Shown one piece after another: positions 35,813 through 45,366 of a stretch of DNA of 64,000 bases. How positions within the stretch are numbered: position 1 is the stretch's first letter; the number at the start of each line of letters is the position of its first letter. Made by a program: the position numbers and the translations under genes. Origin of the DNA: Planctomycetia bacterium (GTDB lineage Bacteria; Planctomycetota; Planctomycetia; Gemmatales; HRBIN36); assembly GCA_016795155.1 (NCBI GenBank), contig JAEUIE010000053.1:62001-126000 (forward strand), in the 5' to 3' direction. A model generated the notes under the pieces. The model was not told the DNA's origin. It saw only the letters and a program-made list of their open reading frames with translations, and did not search any database.

Positions 35813-37814
35813 TCGTCGTAATTCATTATGGATTTCAAGTTGCTGGTTGTTCGTCTCCCTTTTGACGATAGCTGGATGCACAGGCATTGGTGTACGTCCC
35901 GCTGGAGAACGTACGATATTTGATAACTGGATGCAGAATCTTGGCCAGAATGAAGATATTTCTGTTCGAACTCGACAAACTCTCAGGCAACTCGATCTCG
36001 AAACGCTTTATGATGATGATCCTTTTAAGTGTTATTTGAAATTGATCAGCATTACGCCCAATGATGCACCGCCAGATCAGGTGTTTGCCCTGGCTGAACT
36101 CAGTTTCAAGTTCGGAAGGGAAACAGAACTTCAGCAGCAGACCTATTCCTGCCAATATTATTATCTTTGTGCCGGGTATTCTTATCACTATCTGTTTGGG
36201 CTGATTAAAGAAAGCAATGCACAGGCAGTCCTGCAGACTTCAACGCAGCCTCGTCTGTTGCCCTTTAATTGCTTTGATCCACGATTCAGGCTGGCATGCG
36301 AATTGTACAATCGCTCGCTGGAAAAGTGCGTACGAAACGTCCAAAGCCAGGGCAAACTTGACTCGAGGCAGGAAATTAAACTGACCACCTACGATGGTGG
36401 CACTTTTGAAGTAAAGGTCAACCACCACGGCTTCAATTGGAAGCCGGAGGAATTTGGCCCGATGTTATTCTGTAACGATTACGAAGTTACCGGTCTTGAT
36501 AACAAGTACCGAGGTTATGGCTTGGGTGTACCCATGATTGGTTCGCGAATTTCACCGGAGAATCGGCCGGGCGATACCAGTCAGCAGGCTGGAAATTATT
36601 TTAAAGCGGTACACTTTCCCGTAACTGCTATACTCCGTTTTGATGGTGGTATCACGGAGTTGGCTCACGCCCGCATGGGTACTCTTGAACTGCACAATCC
36701 ATTAACGTTCCAGGCAATCAACATTGCAGGCTACTCGATGCCCATGGAAACGGATTTGACCACGCCTTTAGCGTATTCCTTGGAAAAAACCGATCTTGCA
36801 TCACTGGCATACAAGGGATTTATCTTCGCAGACGAAGTCGATAGACAGGCAGGCATCTACATGTTCGAACCGTATCAGAAAGGAAAAATTCCTGTATTGA
36901 TGGTACATGGCTTGCTTTCATCACCCCTAACCTGGGCACCTCTGTTTAATGATCTGCAAGCAGACCCCTATCTTCGTGAACACTATCAATTCTGGTTTTA
37001 TCTTTATCCAACGGGCAATCCGTTCATGAATACGGCTGCCGAACTGAGGCAATCTCTGAAGAAAATGCGGCAGGAGGTAGACCCAGACAATAAAGACAAG
37101 GCGTTGGATGAATTGGTGCTGGTTGGCCACAGTATGGGAGGTTTGATCGGTAAGTTGATGACGATCAATGGTGGTGATGATTTCTGGAATGTGGCCAGCA
37201 ACAAGTCTCTTGATGAATTGCAGCTGAAAACGGATACACGTGAACAACTGACTCAGGTTTTTTATTTTAATGCAGTCCAGGATGTAAAACGAGTTATATT
37301 CATGGGTACACCGCATCGTGGTTCAAAGCTGAGCCCTACGCTCCTTGGAAAGATTGGCAAGAAACTGGTGCGATTGCCTGAACAGATGACTGCCACAGTT
37401 CAGGAAATCATGGAGAAAAACCCTCAAGCATTAAAGCAAGCCGCTAATGAATCCTTTACCAGTATTGATCTGCTCGATCCAGAATCGCCTGCTTTGCAGG
37501 TGCTTTATCAGCGCAAACGACCAGAAAAGGTACACTTTCATTCCGTGGTCGGCGTGATCAAGAAGAATCATTTCTTCCAGGAATTACGAGATGTTCTCAA
37601 TTGGGATGATGCACCGGGCGACGGTGTCGTACGATATGATAGTGCGCACCTCAGGGATGCTGAATCAGAATTGGTGGTGCAGGCTGATCATATGAAGGTC
37701 CACCATCATCCCAAGGCAGTTCAGGAAGTCAGACGTATTCTTTATCAGCATCTGAACTCCATCAAGGATAATAATCCTATTCAACAGGTAGAGTACAAAA
37801 CGCCTTCAAAATGA
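35808..37814 (+). CDS. lipoprotein with alpha/beta-hydrolase (lipase/esterase-like) domain
   Basis: A 668-residue lipoprotein: N-terminal signal with lipobox TIAGCTG, a 340-residue region of unknown fold, then an alpha/beta hydrolase domain from about residue 365. That domain has the oxyanion-type PVLMVHGLLSSPLTW, the nucleophile elbow GHSMGG and FMGTPHRGS, typical of PGAP1/lipase-class enzymes, and a C-terminal HHHP that may hold the catalytic His. No ATG is well placed; TTG at 35808 with GGAG seven bases upstream gives a clean lipoprotein signal (TTG 35793 is the alternative). Substrate unknown, probably a lipid or ester at the envelope. Confidence 0.8.
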   Translation: MFRRNSLWISSCWLFVSLLTIAGCTGIGVRPAGERTIFDNWMQNLGQNEDISVRTRQTLRQLDLETLYDDDPFKCYLKLISITPNDAPPDQVFALAELSFKFGRETELQQQTYSCQYYYLCAGYSYHYLFGLIKESNAQAVLQTSTQPRLLPFNCFDPRFRLACELYNRSLEKCVRNVQSQGKLDSRQEIKLTTYDGGTFEVKVNHHGFNWKPEEFGPMLFCNDYEVTGLDNKYRGYGLGVPMIGSRISPENRPGDTSQQAGNYFKAVHFPVTAILRFDGGITELAHARMGTLELHNPLTFQAINIAGYSMPMETDLTTPLAYSLEKTDLASLAYKGFIFADEVDRQAGIYMFEPYQKGKIPVLMVHGLLSSPLTWAPLFNDLQADPYLREHYQFWFYLYPTGNPFMNTAAELRQSLKKMRQEVDPDNKDKALDELVLVGHSMGGLIGKLMTINGGDDFWNVASNKSLDELQLKTDTREQLTQVFYFNAVQDVKRVIFMGTPHRGSKLSPTLLGKIGKKLVRLPEQMTATVQEIMEKNPQALKQAANESFTSIDLLDPESPALQVLYQRKRPEKVHFHSVVGVIKKNHFFQELRDVLNWDDAPGDGVVRYDSAHLRDAESELVVQADHMKVHHHPKAVQEVRRILYQHLNSIKDNNPIQQVEYKTPSK

Positions 37815-37896
37815 AGAAATAAGTTCTGTCAGGTTGTCACCAGCCAGCTTACTGTGTTATGATGCCAAGCATTCATGGTGCAAGCAGGGTACAGAC

Positions 37897-38820
37897 ATGC
37901 TGAAAATCCATGTTATCATACCTGTTTGTATCTCTTTGCAACTCTTGGGCTGCGAGCAGAAATCTACACCAACTTCAGCTATATCGAAGCTAGCTATCAC
38001 ACAGTCAGTATCAGGCGGTAAGTCTGATCCTTTTGATGAGATAAAAACCCAGAAAAGCCGCAAAGATCGAACGGTTGACAACACTGAACAGCAAGCGCAG
38101 ATTAAGCAATTGCTTGAAAAGGTGCAGACTGCAATTGCGAAGAAAGATTACTCCAATGCTGAAGTGTTGCTGCAGCAGGTGTTACAGCTAGACCCCACCA
38201 ATCTGTCAGCAGGCAAAGCACAACGCCAGATAAATTTGGATAAGAACAAACAGGTCGCAGACAACGAAAAAACAGTAAGTGTAAAAAAGAAAAAGCAAGC
38301 AGAAGAATTAGCGAAGAAAAAGGAAGAATTTGCAAGTCTCATGAAAGAGGGCAAGGAGGCGCTGGCTGCCGAAGATTACGAACAGGCTGCCAATGCTTTT
38401 TCAGCAGCACGAAAGTTGAACCCCGAAGATGCAGATGCTGCTATGTATCTGGGTATGGCAAAGCGTGATCAGGAACGCGAAAAAGCCGAGGTGATTCAGA
38501 AGGAAAAGGAAGCAGAAGAACAGAAACAGCAGGAAGCACGAGCTGCACAGGAAGAAAAAAATAAGCGAATGAAATCGGACGAAGAACTGAGAGTCAGACT
38601 GAAAGCAGATAAAGAGCGAGCAGACGCCCTGAAAAAGTTGAATCAACAACAATTCGATCAGCACATGACAGTGGCTAAAAACGCAATGCATGAGAAGAAG
38701 TACGCCGATGCAATATCCGCCTTGGATAAGGCGCTACAACTCTTACCCGAAGATAAACCTGCGAAAGAACTTCAATCTCAAGCGCGAAAAGAACTTGAAG
38801 CATCGAAGAAAAGGAACTGA
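37897..38820 (+). CDS. TPR/coiled-coil lipoprotein
   Basis: A 307-residue lipoprotein with lipobox LQLLGC (Cys18), three TPR-like units (KKDYSNAEVLLQQVLQLDP, AEDYEQAANAFSAARKLNP, EKKYADAISALDKALQLLP) separated by highly charged Lys/Glu coiled-coil (KKKKQAEELAKKKEEF, KEKEAEEQKQQEARAA). The frame opens at a TTG (37834); the ATG at 37897 is chosen because AGGG lies seven bases upstream and the signal peptide then starts the protein. It is the last gene of the envelope cluster and likely binds peptidoglycan or a partner protein; no enzyme motif. Confidence 0.8.
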   Translation: MLKIHVIIPVCISLQLLGCEQKSTPTSAISKLAITQSVSGGKSDPFDEIKTQKSRKDRTVDNTEQQAQIKQLLEKVQTAIAKKDYSNAEVLLQQVLQLDPTNLSAGKAQRQINLDKNKQVADNEKTVSVKKKKQAEELAKKKEEFASLMKEGKEALAAEDYEQAANAFSAARKLNPEDADAAMYLGMAKRDQEREKAEVIQKEKEAEEQKQQEARAAQEEKNKRMKSDEELRVRLKADKERADALKKLNQQQFDQHMTVAKNAMHEKKYADAISALDKALQLLPEDKPAKELQSQARKELEASKKRN

Positions 38821-38836
38821 ATTATCGCTGCTTCGA

Positions 38837-40186
38837 TTATTTTGCACCAAGTAAATCAAGAGCAACTGCACTCATTGCCTGCACGCCAGTTTGAATGGAA
38901 GGTGCCGGTACAGGTGCGTAGAGATCTGAATGCATGCTCGGTAATGGCATCCCGGTTTTTCGGCTATTTGCAACTTTGTCTGGATCGCTGGTACCAAGGA
39001 AGAACATGAAAATAGGTGATCCGCCATCGCGACTGTAACGGCTGAAATCCTCACCCCCCATTTTGGGTGGAATCACATACACATTTTTCTCGCCAAGCAC
39101 CTTGTTCATGGCAGCAACGCTGCGAGTTGTCAGGGCAGGGTCGTTATACATGCTGGGTGTGAATTCTGACTGTTCAACATGTACAACTGGCTCTGGTGCG
39201 CGTGCTGCCAGTGCAGCGGCTTTGGCAATACGTTCGATTCCATCGAGCAGATTCTTTCTGACCGAATCCTTGAAGCTGCGAACGGTAATCTGCAATTTCA
39301 CTTCAGGCGGGATGATATTATGCTTACTACCGCCGTGGAAGGAGCCTACGGTTACTACAGCGGAATCGAGTGGATCGGTTTCACGACTCACAAGCGTTTG
39401 TAAATCAATCACGATTCGTGAAGCTATAACGATTGGATCAATGGCATTGTGAGGTGCTGAGCCATGTCCACCTTTACCTTTAACGAGAATGTCAACGCTA
39501 TCAACATTGGCCATTGCCATACCAGAGGTGTAACCAACCTGACCATGTGGCAGCATACCGTCGCTATGCAGGGCGATGCAGAAATCAGGCTTGGGGAAGC
39601 GTTTGAACAGACCGGCATCGAGCATGGCCTTGGCGCCTAGGCCACGTTCTTCAGCAGGCTGCCCGATCATTACCAGAGTGCCTTTCCACTTGGATTTCAG
39701 ATCGCATAACACCTTAGCAGTTCCAAGCCAGCAAGTCATATGAATGTCGTGGCCACAGGCATGCATAACACCCACTTCTTTGCCTTCTGCGTCACGTACT
39801 TTTACGGTGCTTGCATAAGGCACTCCAGTCTGTTCAATGATTGGAAGAGCATCCATATCAGTGCGAATCAGAAGAGTAGGGCCTTCGCCATTTTTCAAAA
39901 CTCCAACAAACCCGAAGCCACCTTTCTCAGTGCCGATCTGATCGGTTACTTCAAAGCCAAGTGCCCGTAAAGCGTCAGAGAGCTTTTTGGCTGTACGCAA
40001 TTCTTTGGTCGACAATTCAGGATTGCGATGCAGATCATAATAGACCTGTTCCAGATCTTTCAAATGGACAGCTGTTTTGCTGGCAACTTCCTGTTGGAGC
40101 GTCTCTTTGCCTGAATGGTATGCAGTAACAACCAGAGTGCAGGCAAGGAATAAGAATGCGACAAAACACAAGGTACGCAAACGCAT
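38837..40186 (-). CDS. exported M20-family amidohydrolase/carboxypeptidase
   Basis: A 449-residue zinc hydrolase of the M20D (hippurate hydrolase, N-acyl-amino-acid amidohydrolase) group. It has a signal peptide or anchor (residues 6-22), IRTDMDALPI, MHACGHDIH, GQPAEERGLGAKAM, the dimerisation domain with KGKGGHGSAPH, and MGGEDFSRY, so all metal ligands (Cys/His, Glu-Glu, His) appear intact. It would release amino acids from N-acyl or peptide substrates outside the cytoplasm. GAGG five bases before the ATG. It lies behind tRNA-Gly on the same strand. Confidence 0.92.
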   Translation of the reverse strand: MRLRTLCFVAFLFLACTLVVTAYHSGKETLQQEVASKTAVHLKDLEQVYYDLHRNPELSTKELRTAKKLSDALRALGFEVTDQIGTEKGGFGFVGVLKNGEGPTLLIRTDMDALPIIEQTGVPYASTVKVRDAEGKEVGVMHACGHDIHMTCWLGTAKVLCDLKSKWKGTLVMIGQPAEERGLGAKAMLDAGLFKRFPKPDFCIALHSDGMLPHGQVGYTSGMAMANVDSVDILVKGKGGHGSAPHNAIDPIVIASRIVIDLQTLVSRETDPLDSAVVTVGSFHGGSKHNIIPPEVKLQITVRSFKDSVRKNLLDGIERIAKAAALAARAPEPVVHVEQSEFTPSMYNDPALTTRSVAAMNKVLGEKNVYVIPPKMGGEDFSRYSRDGGSPIFMFFLGTSDPDKVANSRKTGMPLPSMHSDLYAPVPAPSIQTGVQAMSAVALDLLGAK

Positions 40187-40263
40187 AAACGCCTCAATAA
40201 ATGGGGTGTATGCATTTGATGTAGAAGGTTATCGCTGTTTGTGCAGCCAACAAAATAAAAAAG

Positions 40264-40335
<72 letters not shown>

Positions 40336-40402
40336 ATTCGTCGTAACGAAATTATAGAATCGTCATCATGACAAGCAAGAGTTCAAAGAAATTCTGGTTA
40401 CT

Positions 40403-40966
40403 TCAACCAGCTTTTCTCGTTTCCTGAGGTTTGACATACAATTCGAGCGCCAGGTTCATTTCATTCTTCAAAGATTCAGTTGCTTTGACTTTGGATTTTG
40501 CAGGATTCAGGCAATGCAGGTCGTTCCATTCTTCACCCTTGTAATTCCATTGCCTTACGTAAAAATCCCCATCTTCATCCCAAAGCAGGGGAAAAATGGC
40601 GCATTGAGCTGGTTTGTACTTGAGAGAATCGCCTTCTACTGCCCCCATTTTGTGAAGGGTACAGCCCTCATTGAAAAACACGCACCAGCCATCCACCACA
40701 GGTGCCATGTAAAGCCCTGCTCGCTGACGTTGTGTCACCAGACCATTGTCTTCAATTATCCGCCGGGCTTTATCTTTCAGCAAGGGAAGCAAGGTTGATA
40801 GTTTTCGTCTGATTTTCTGTTGTTCCTGATCTGTCAGTCCCGGTCGGCCATTCGTGCAGCAATCACCTTCGCAGCCTCGGCCAAAGGTGCAATCGAAGGT
40901 GGCGGTTTCTGCGTTGAGTAATGGGAGTGAGTATTTGGAAGAAGTTTCCAGTTGTTGACCTTTCAT
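40403..40966 (-). CDS. cysteine-cluster protein, DUF3109-like
   Basis: A 187-residue cytosolic protein with conserved cysteines spaced as in DUF3109/YkgJ-like proteins: Cys26, Cys32, Cys36-Cys37 (TFGRGCEGDCC), then Cys95 and Cys102 (GWCVFFNEGCTLH), Cys122 (PAQCAIFPL) and Cys152 (LHCLNP). Such proteins are thought to bind zinc or an Fe-S cluster; the function is not established. It lies upstream of tRNA-Gly on the minus strand, 67 bases away, and is divergent from mutM. Confidence 0.75.
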   Translation of the reverse strand: MKGQQLETSSKYSLPLLNAETATFDCTFGRGCEGDCCTNGRPGLTDQEQQKIRRKLSTLLPLLKDKARRIIEDNGLVTQRQRAGLYMAPVVDGWCVFFNEGCTLHKMGAVEGDSLKYKPAQCAIFPLLWDEDGDFYVRQWNYKGEEWNDLHCLNPAKSKVKATESLKNEMNLALELYVKPQETRKAG

Positions 40967-41078
40967 AGTCTTCTGTCACTTTCCTGCACATTAAATTAGG
41001 GCACACTTCGAACATCTCTAGTAACTAATCTTCGACAGATGGGAAAGACCAGTATGATGAAAAATGCAAGGAGAAAAA

Positions 41079-41912
41079 ATGCCTGAATTACCTGAAGTTG
41101 AAACGGTAGTAAGATCACTCAGGCCAAAGCTGGTCGGGAAGTGGATAAAAACAGTCAGACGCGGCAGACACCAACTCAGGAAACCCTGGTTAGCCCAATG
41201 GACCCAGCAAGTTTCTGACACGAAGATCGTTAGCATGGAACGACGTGGAAAATGGATTTTGCTTAAGCTATCACAGGAAGGTTGTCACCTGGTGGTTCAC
41301 CTCGGCATGACTGGGCGATTGCTGGTCTGTAATAGTATTGAACAAGTATTGTCGCATACACACCTGGTATTTCCACTGGCCGGCGGTGATGAAGAACTGC
41401 GCTACGTTGACCCTCGCCGTTTTGGAAGCGTGCGGCTTTGTCAGGTAGTTGATAACCATCGCTTTCCTGAAGAATTACAACTCGGAATAGAGCCGTTTGG
41501 AAAATACTCAAAGCAACTGGAGGAACGATTTCTGGCCAGCAATCGATCACTAAAAGCCATTTTGCTGGATCAATCTGTTATGGCTGGGGTTGGGAATATC
41601 TATGCAGATGAGGCACTTTATCGTGCCAGACTCAATCCGGAATGGCGTGGTAACTCTCTCACCTCGAAACAGGTTCGGATATTAGTTTCAGCGGTACAAC
41701 AAGTGTTGCAACGCGCTATCGATGCTCATGGTTCAACAATTTTGAGCTTTTACTATGGTGATGGCGAAGCAGGCGGATTCCAGAATGAATTCAAAGTCTA
41801 TGGCCGTAAGGACTTGCCCTGTTATCATTGCGGTACGCCCATTCAGCGAACAAAACTGAGTGGGCGATCGACACATTGGTGCCCGAAATGCCAAAATCAA
41901 ACAAACAGATAG
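41079..41912 (+). CDS. mutM: formamidopyrimidine-DNA glycosylase (Fpg)
   Basis: A 277-residue bifunctional glycosylase/AP lyase that removes 8-oxoguanine and formamidopyrimidines. The N terminus MPELPEVETV exposes the catalytic Pro after Met removal, so the start must be 41079 and not the in-frame ATG at 41064; AAGGAG lies five bases upstream. The intercalation-loop region, VMAGVGNIYADEALYRARLNP and the C-terminal zinc finger (CYHCG, then CPKCQ) are intact. tRNA-Ala follows 37 bases downstream on the same strand. Confidence 0.96.
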   Translation: MPELPEVETVVRSLRPKLVGKWIKTVRRGRHQLRKPWLAQWTQQVSDTKIVSMERRGKWILLKLSQEGCHLVVHLGMTGRLLVCNSIEQVLSHTHLVFPLAGGDEELRYVDPRRFGSVRLCQVVDNHRFPEELQLGIEPFGKYSKQLEERFLASNRSLKAILLDQSVMAGVGNIYADEALYRARLNPEWRGNSLTSKQVRILVSAVQQVLQRAIDAHGSTILSFYYGDGEAGGFQNEFKVYGRKDLPCYHCGTPIQRTKLSGRSTHWCPKCQNQTNR

Positions 41913-41949
41913 ATGTTCTGCCTGCGATTATTTATGCTGGCTATTATCA

Positions 41950-42022
<73 letters not shown>

Positions 42023-42024
42023 AT

Positions 42025-43995
42025 TTATCTTCCAAGATAATTCAGAATAATTTTGATATCCTGATTGCCTTGCGGTTCAATAACCAGTCGCAGTTTGCTG
42101 TCACGTTCACTGCTGTAACTGCGATGCACTTCGGTTTCCATGATAAGCGGGCTGATAAGCAAGTTTCGAAAATTCTCATCCGTTTCAGCCACATTGGGCA
42201 TCAGTCGATTTCGATCCAGCACAGGGTCTTTTTCGACAATCACTTTATAACGTCCAGGTGGAGCGCCATCTCCTGGCATGGATGTTGTAAATGAGAATTT
42301 TCCTTCACTGTCAGTTTTTGCATGAGGACGTACACCTGCTTCATTGCCTTCAGGAATGAGTCGGATCGTGGCATCCGCGATCGGCTTATCAAGTAGATAT
42401 AGTGTGCCACTTGCAAAAACAGGGCCTTTTTTATCTGTGTTGGGAGCTCCTGGGTTCCAAAACACAGCAGCAATTACCGCAGCCACCATGCCGAGTAACA
42501 CGAGAGCAGAACCCCATTTAAGGATGGAAAGTCGCCAGTTCCAGAGAATTTCCCTGGTTGACATACGTCGGCGAACGGCCATGCCAGCAGGTACCACAGG
42601 CATGGCGGTAACGCCTACACCTGGTGGTGGTTGATAAGTGGCAATTAAAGCAGCCATCTTGGGATCAACCATGCCAGCTTTACCAGGCTGTTGCTGTGGA
42701 TCCTGTAAGGCAGTTAGTCGTTCTTTGAGTTGTGTAAGAGTCAATCGTTGTGCGGGATCTTTATGCAGGCAGGAATGCAGAATGCCTGCCAGTGCTTCTC
42801 CAGCCAGCCGCCAATGATTCAGCGCCGGGTGAGGAGTGGCAAATAAGGCTAAACAGGCTACTTTAGCAAGTGAGTAGACATCAGATGCTTCACTGGCTGG
42901 TACAGCCAATTCACCAATTTGTTCTGGGGCTGCATAATCGAGCGAATTACTGAGCGTGCGACCGAAGGTTGTCTGCCCAAGGTGAGAAGGATTCGATATG
43001 GGGTATTCGTAAAACTCGCGTTTGAGGGGTAAGCCAAAGTTGGTCATGACCCCTGAGTAGCCACTGACTTTTCTGCGAATGAGGACATAATCTGGTCGAA
43101 TATTGCGATGCAAAACGCCAGCGGTATGTGCAGCTTGCAAGCCTTCAACCAGGCTTTGGAAAAGCGGCAGGAAATCCTTTGGGGAAATGACACCACTTCG
43201 CTGAACATATTGTTCCACAGTACTCGCTTCATACAGCAATGAAACTACAAAAGGCCGTTGACCGTCTGGTGTTGCATGGCCTGTGCCCCGGATGGGAAGA
43301 ATTGACCGATGGTTCACTGTTGATAATTTCTTCTGGTCGTCGAAGATTTCCGAGAGCGTTCGATCCACATATCGCAAATCGAGAGTTCGAATGAACAAAT
43401 CTTCTTTTTGCAGTGTGGTACGTGTAGTGCAGCGAACCGTGATGCCAATAATATCGGAATAAACAATCTGTTCGGGATCAAATCGCTCCAATTGAACCGG
43501 GGAAAATCTGCGAGGAGATAACCCCGCTGCATAGCGTAATTCCACGCTGGCATCGGAAAGATTCGGTCGTTCCAATGCAGAGCGATAGGCATGGTATCGT
43601 GCCAGGGCCTGCTGTTCGGTATCTTTATGGATTTGCGACAGCGCCATAAAGTTTCGTTGAGCGTTTTGAAATTCACCGACTGAAAATTCCAGACGAGCCA
43701 GGATATCGAGCAGGGTTGGTATTTTTGCCTGTAATGCCTTTGATTTGCTGCGTATCTGATTGGTCCAGGCTCGTGTGAGTTGTCGATCCAGAATATCGCC
43801 CAGCGGCATAATCATGACTGGTAATGTGCCTTGCAGAGGTACTTCCAGGCGTTCCCCTGTCTGTACGATTGACTTGGCCAGTTCGTTAACATCCGGATTT
43901 CCAACTAAAGCGAGTTCGTAATCCAGCCCGGGATGACCGGTTGATACGGCGATCGACTTATTCTGGCCTGGCTGTGGGTTGGCCACCATACTCAT
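42025..43995 (-). CDS. membrane pseudokinase (Ser/Thr kinase-like) with C-terminal transthyretin-like domain
   Basis: A 656-residue protein. Residues 1-180 are of unknown fold; 190-430 form a protein-kinase fold in which catalytic residues are changed: the VAIK Lys is Arg203 (LFIRTLD), HRD is HRN (296-298, HRNIRPDYVL) and DFG is NFG (319-321). APE (YAAPEQ) and the F-helix Asp (SDVYSLAK) are kept. A TM helix (about 494-513) leads to a carboxypeptidase-regulatory-like domain (GTLYLLDKPIADATIRLIPEG) as in planctomycete surface proteins. It probably binds or scaffolds rather than phosphorylates. Next gene upstream is a small membrane protein, 22 bases away. Confidence 0.85.
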   Translation of the reverse strand: MSMVANPQPGQNKSIAVSTGHPGLDYELALVGNPDVNELAKSIVQTGERLEVPLQGTLPVMIMPLGDILDRQLTRAWTNQIRSKSKALQAKIPTLLDILARLEFSVGEFQNAQRNFMALSQIHKDTEQQALARYHAYRSALERPNLSDASVELRYAAGLSPRRFSPVQLERFDPEQIVYSDIIGITVRCTTRTTLQKEDLFIRTLDLRYVDRTLSEIFDDQKKLSTVNHRSILPIRGTGHATPDGQRPFVVSLLYEASTVEQYVQRSGVISPKDFLPLFQSLVEGLQAAHTAGVLHRNIRPDYVLIRRKVSGYSGVMTNFGLPLKREFYEYPISNPSHLGQTTFGRTLSNSLDYAAPEQIGELAVPASEASDVYSLAKVACLALFATPHPALNHWRLAGEALAGILHSCLHKDPAQRLTLTQLKERLTALQDPQQQPGKAGMVDPKMAALIATYQPPPGVGVTAMPVVPAGMAVRRRMSTREILWNWRLSILKWGSALVLLGMVAAVIAAVFWNPGAPNTDKKGPVFASGTLYLLDKPIADATIRLIPEGNEAGVRPHAKTDSEGKFSFTTSMPGDGAPPGRYKVIVEKDPVLDRNRLMPNVAETDENFRNLLISPLIMETEVHRSYSSERDSKLRLVIEPQGNQDIKIILNYLGR

Positions 43996-44017
43996 AGTTC
44001 ATCGTACCTCGATGCAG

Positions 44018-44473
44018 TTAATGCAGGTTTTTACCCGGTTGATGTCTTCCAGGCTCTGCCAGTTGTTCCAATCGATCTACTCGTTGATGCATCTGTTCAA
44101 GCGGGATTTCATATGGTTCCATATCGGGAGGAAATGGCCATTTGTTTCCCATATAGCTCATCAAAAGGAATACTCCCATAGCGGCAGCGAGTGAATAACT
44201 GATAATAGAACCAATCATCCCTGCTGCCACGGCAAACAAAGCATGTCCATATCCAATGTGACGAGGCAACCGGTTGCCCCGTTCCAAACCAATCAGGCCA
44301 TAAACCACTGCAACCGGCCCCAAAAATAATCCAGCTATGGGTAACAGGCCGAATATCGAATAATAATAGCCGAGCAGAGCAGGCTGATTACGTGTGGGAA
44401 TAACGTGATCTATCGAATGATTGATCACTTCACTACGCGTGGCAGGAGTTTTCATTGGCACTGGCTCTGCCAT
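44018..44473 (-). CDS. small two-helix membrane protein, unknown function
   Basis: A 151-residue protein with two hydrophobic segments (about 33-62 and 76-106) and a C-terminal hydrophilic tail rich in Pro, Glu and Arg. The GLFLGPVAVVYGLIGLERG stretch resembles DUF4190-type membrane proteins, but I cannot assign it firmly. AGGAATCGATC precedes the ATG. It lies 22 bases before the pseudokinase gene and is probably co-transcribed with it, so the two may work together at the membrane. Confidence 0.7.
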   Translation of the reverse strand: MAEPVPMKTPATRSEVINHSIDHVIPTRNQPALLGYYYSIFGLLPIAGLFLGPVAVVYGLIGLERGNRLPRHIGYGHALFAVAAGMIGSIISYSLAAAMGVFLLMSYMGNKWPFPPDMEPYEIPLEQMHQRVDRLEQLAEPGRHQPGKNLH

Positions 44474-44565
44474 GATCGATTCCTGAATTCAAAATCAGTA
44501 AAATTGATTGTACAGTTCACAGGGCAATTCTGAATACCCGGTACAGGACATTCGAATAACAGTTT

Positions 44566-45366
44566 TCAGTTCTTCTGTTTTAACAGGAATGAATTTAATT
44601 CACTCAATTTGTCAGTATTGATCAGATCGACATTCAATTCATGCAGCAGTTGCCATACTGTTTCATGTTCGGGAGTAGCCCAGAACCGTACTTTACGTTT
44701 GTGTTTGTGAGCCTGTTTCACGATATTATCGAGTTTTTGTTTATCAGATGGAGAAATGGGTTGCAGACCACTCCATCGAATCTGTGTTTGCCAGTTATCG
44801 CTGATGACCGGCATCAAATGAGTTGGTACCGTGCTTGATAAGTCGCTCAATCGGCCATCGTATGCAGCAAACCGGGGTGATTGATTTGCCAACTCCTGAA
44901 GAGCGGGGCGGGATCCCGAAAGAATAACTGTTACCGCACGCTCAGTGACTTTACCATTGCGCACCTCGGTCAGGATTTCTGAATACTTTTCCAGGAGGCG
45001 ATGCAGTACGGGATAAGTTGTAGAGGCAGGTGTCTTCAGATCAATAAACAGGTAGATTGTCTTTGGTGAGCCAGCCGATTTGAGAAAGATAGATCCATGA
45101 TTTTTCCTGGCTAGTTCTCGGAGCGGATTCAAGTAGAGAGCTTCGAGTGTTCGCTCAGATTTAAGCTCTTGCTTGGTATGACCTAGCAGCAGAGCATTGT
45201 TTTCGCCAAGGAATATATCTGCTTCAACAGAACAAAATCCTTGTTCCAGAGCATCGAGCAGTGGCTTTGAGTGCAGATAATCATTGTGGGCATGTGCCTG
45301 CTTAAGTGGCACAACTTCTTGCCCCTGCATTGAAATACAGACCAACAATGTGAGCCAGAGTAACAT
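44566..45366 (-). CDS. exported glycerophosphodiester phosphodiesterase/PI-PLC-like protein
   Basis: A 266-residue secreted TIM-barrel-like protein with a short signal peptide (MLLWLTLLVCISMQGQ). The start of the barrel reads AHAHNDYLHSKPLLDALEQGF followed by SVEADIFL, with the His, Asn and Glu/Asp arrangement of GDPD-type metal sites, and LFIDLKT and RFWATPEHE follow. Relatives hydrolyse glycerophosphodiesters, here perhaps releasing phosphate-containing groups from lipids. Its ATG abuts the proC stop with no gap, implying coupled translation. Confidence 0.75.
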   Translation of the reverse strand: MLLWLTLLVCISMQGQEVVPLKQAHAHNDYLHSKPLLDALEQGFCSVEADIFLGENNALLLGHTKQELKSERTLEALYLNPLRELARKNHGSIFLKSAGSPKTIYLFIDLKTPASTTYPVLHRLLEKYSEILTEVRNGKVTERAVTVILSGSRPALQELANQSPRFAAYDGRLSDLSSTVPTHLMPVISDNWQTQIRWSGLQPISPSDKQKLDNIVKQAHKHKRKVRFWATPEHETVWQLLHELNVDLINTDKLSELNSFLLKQKN

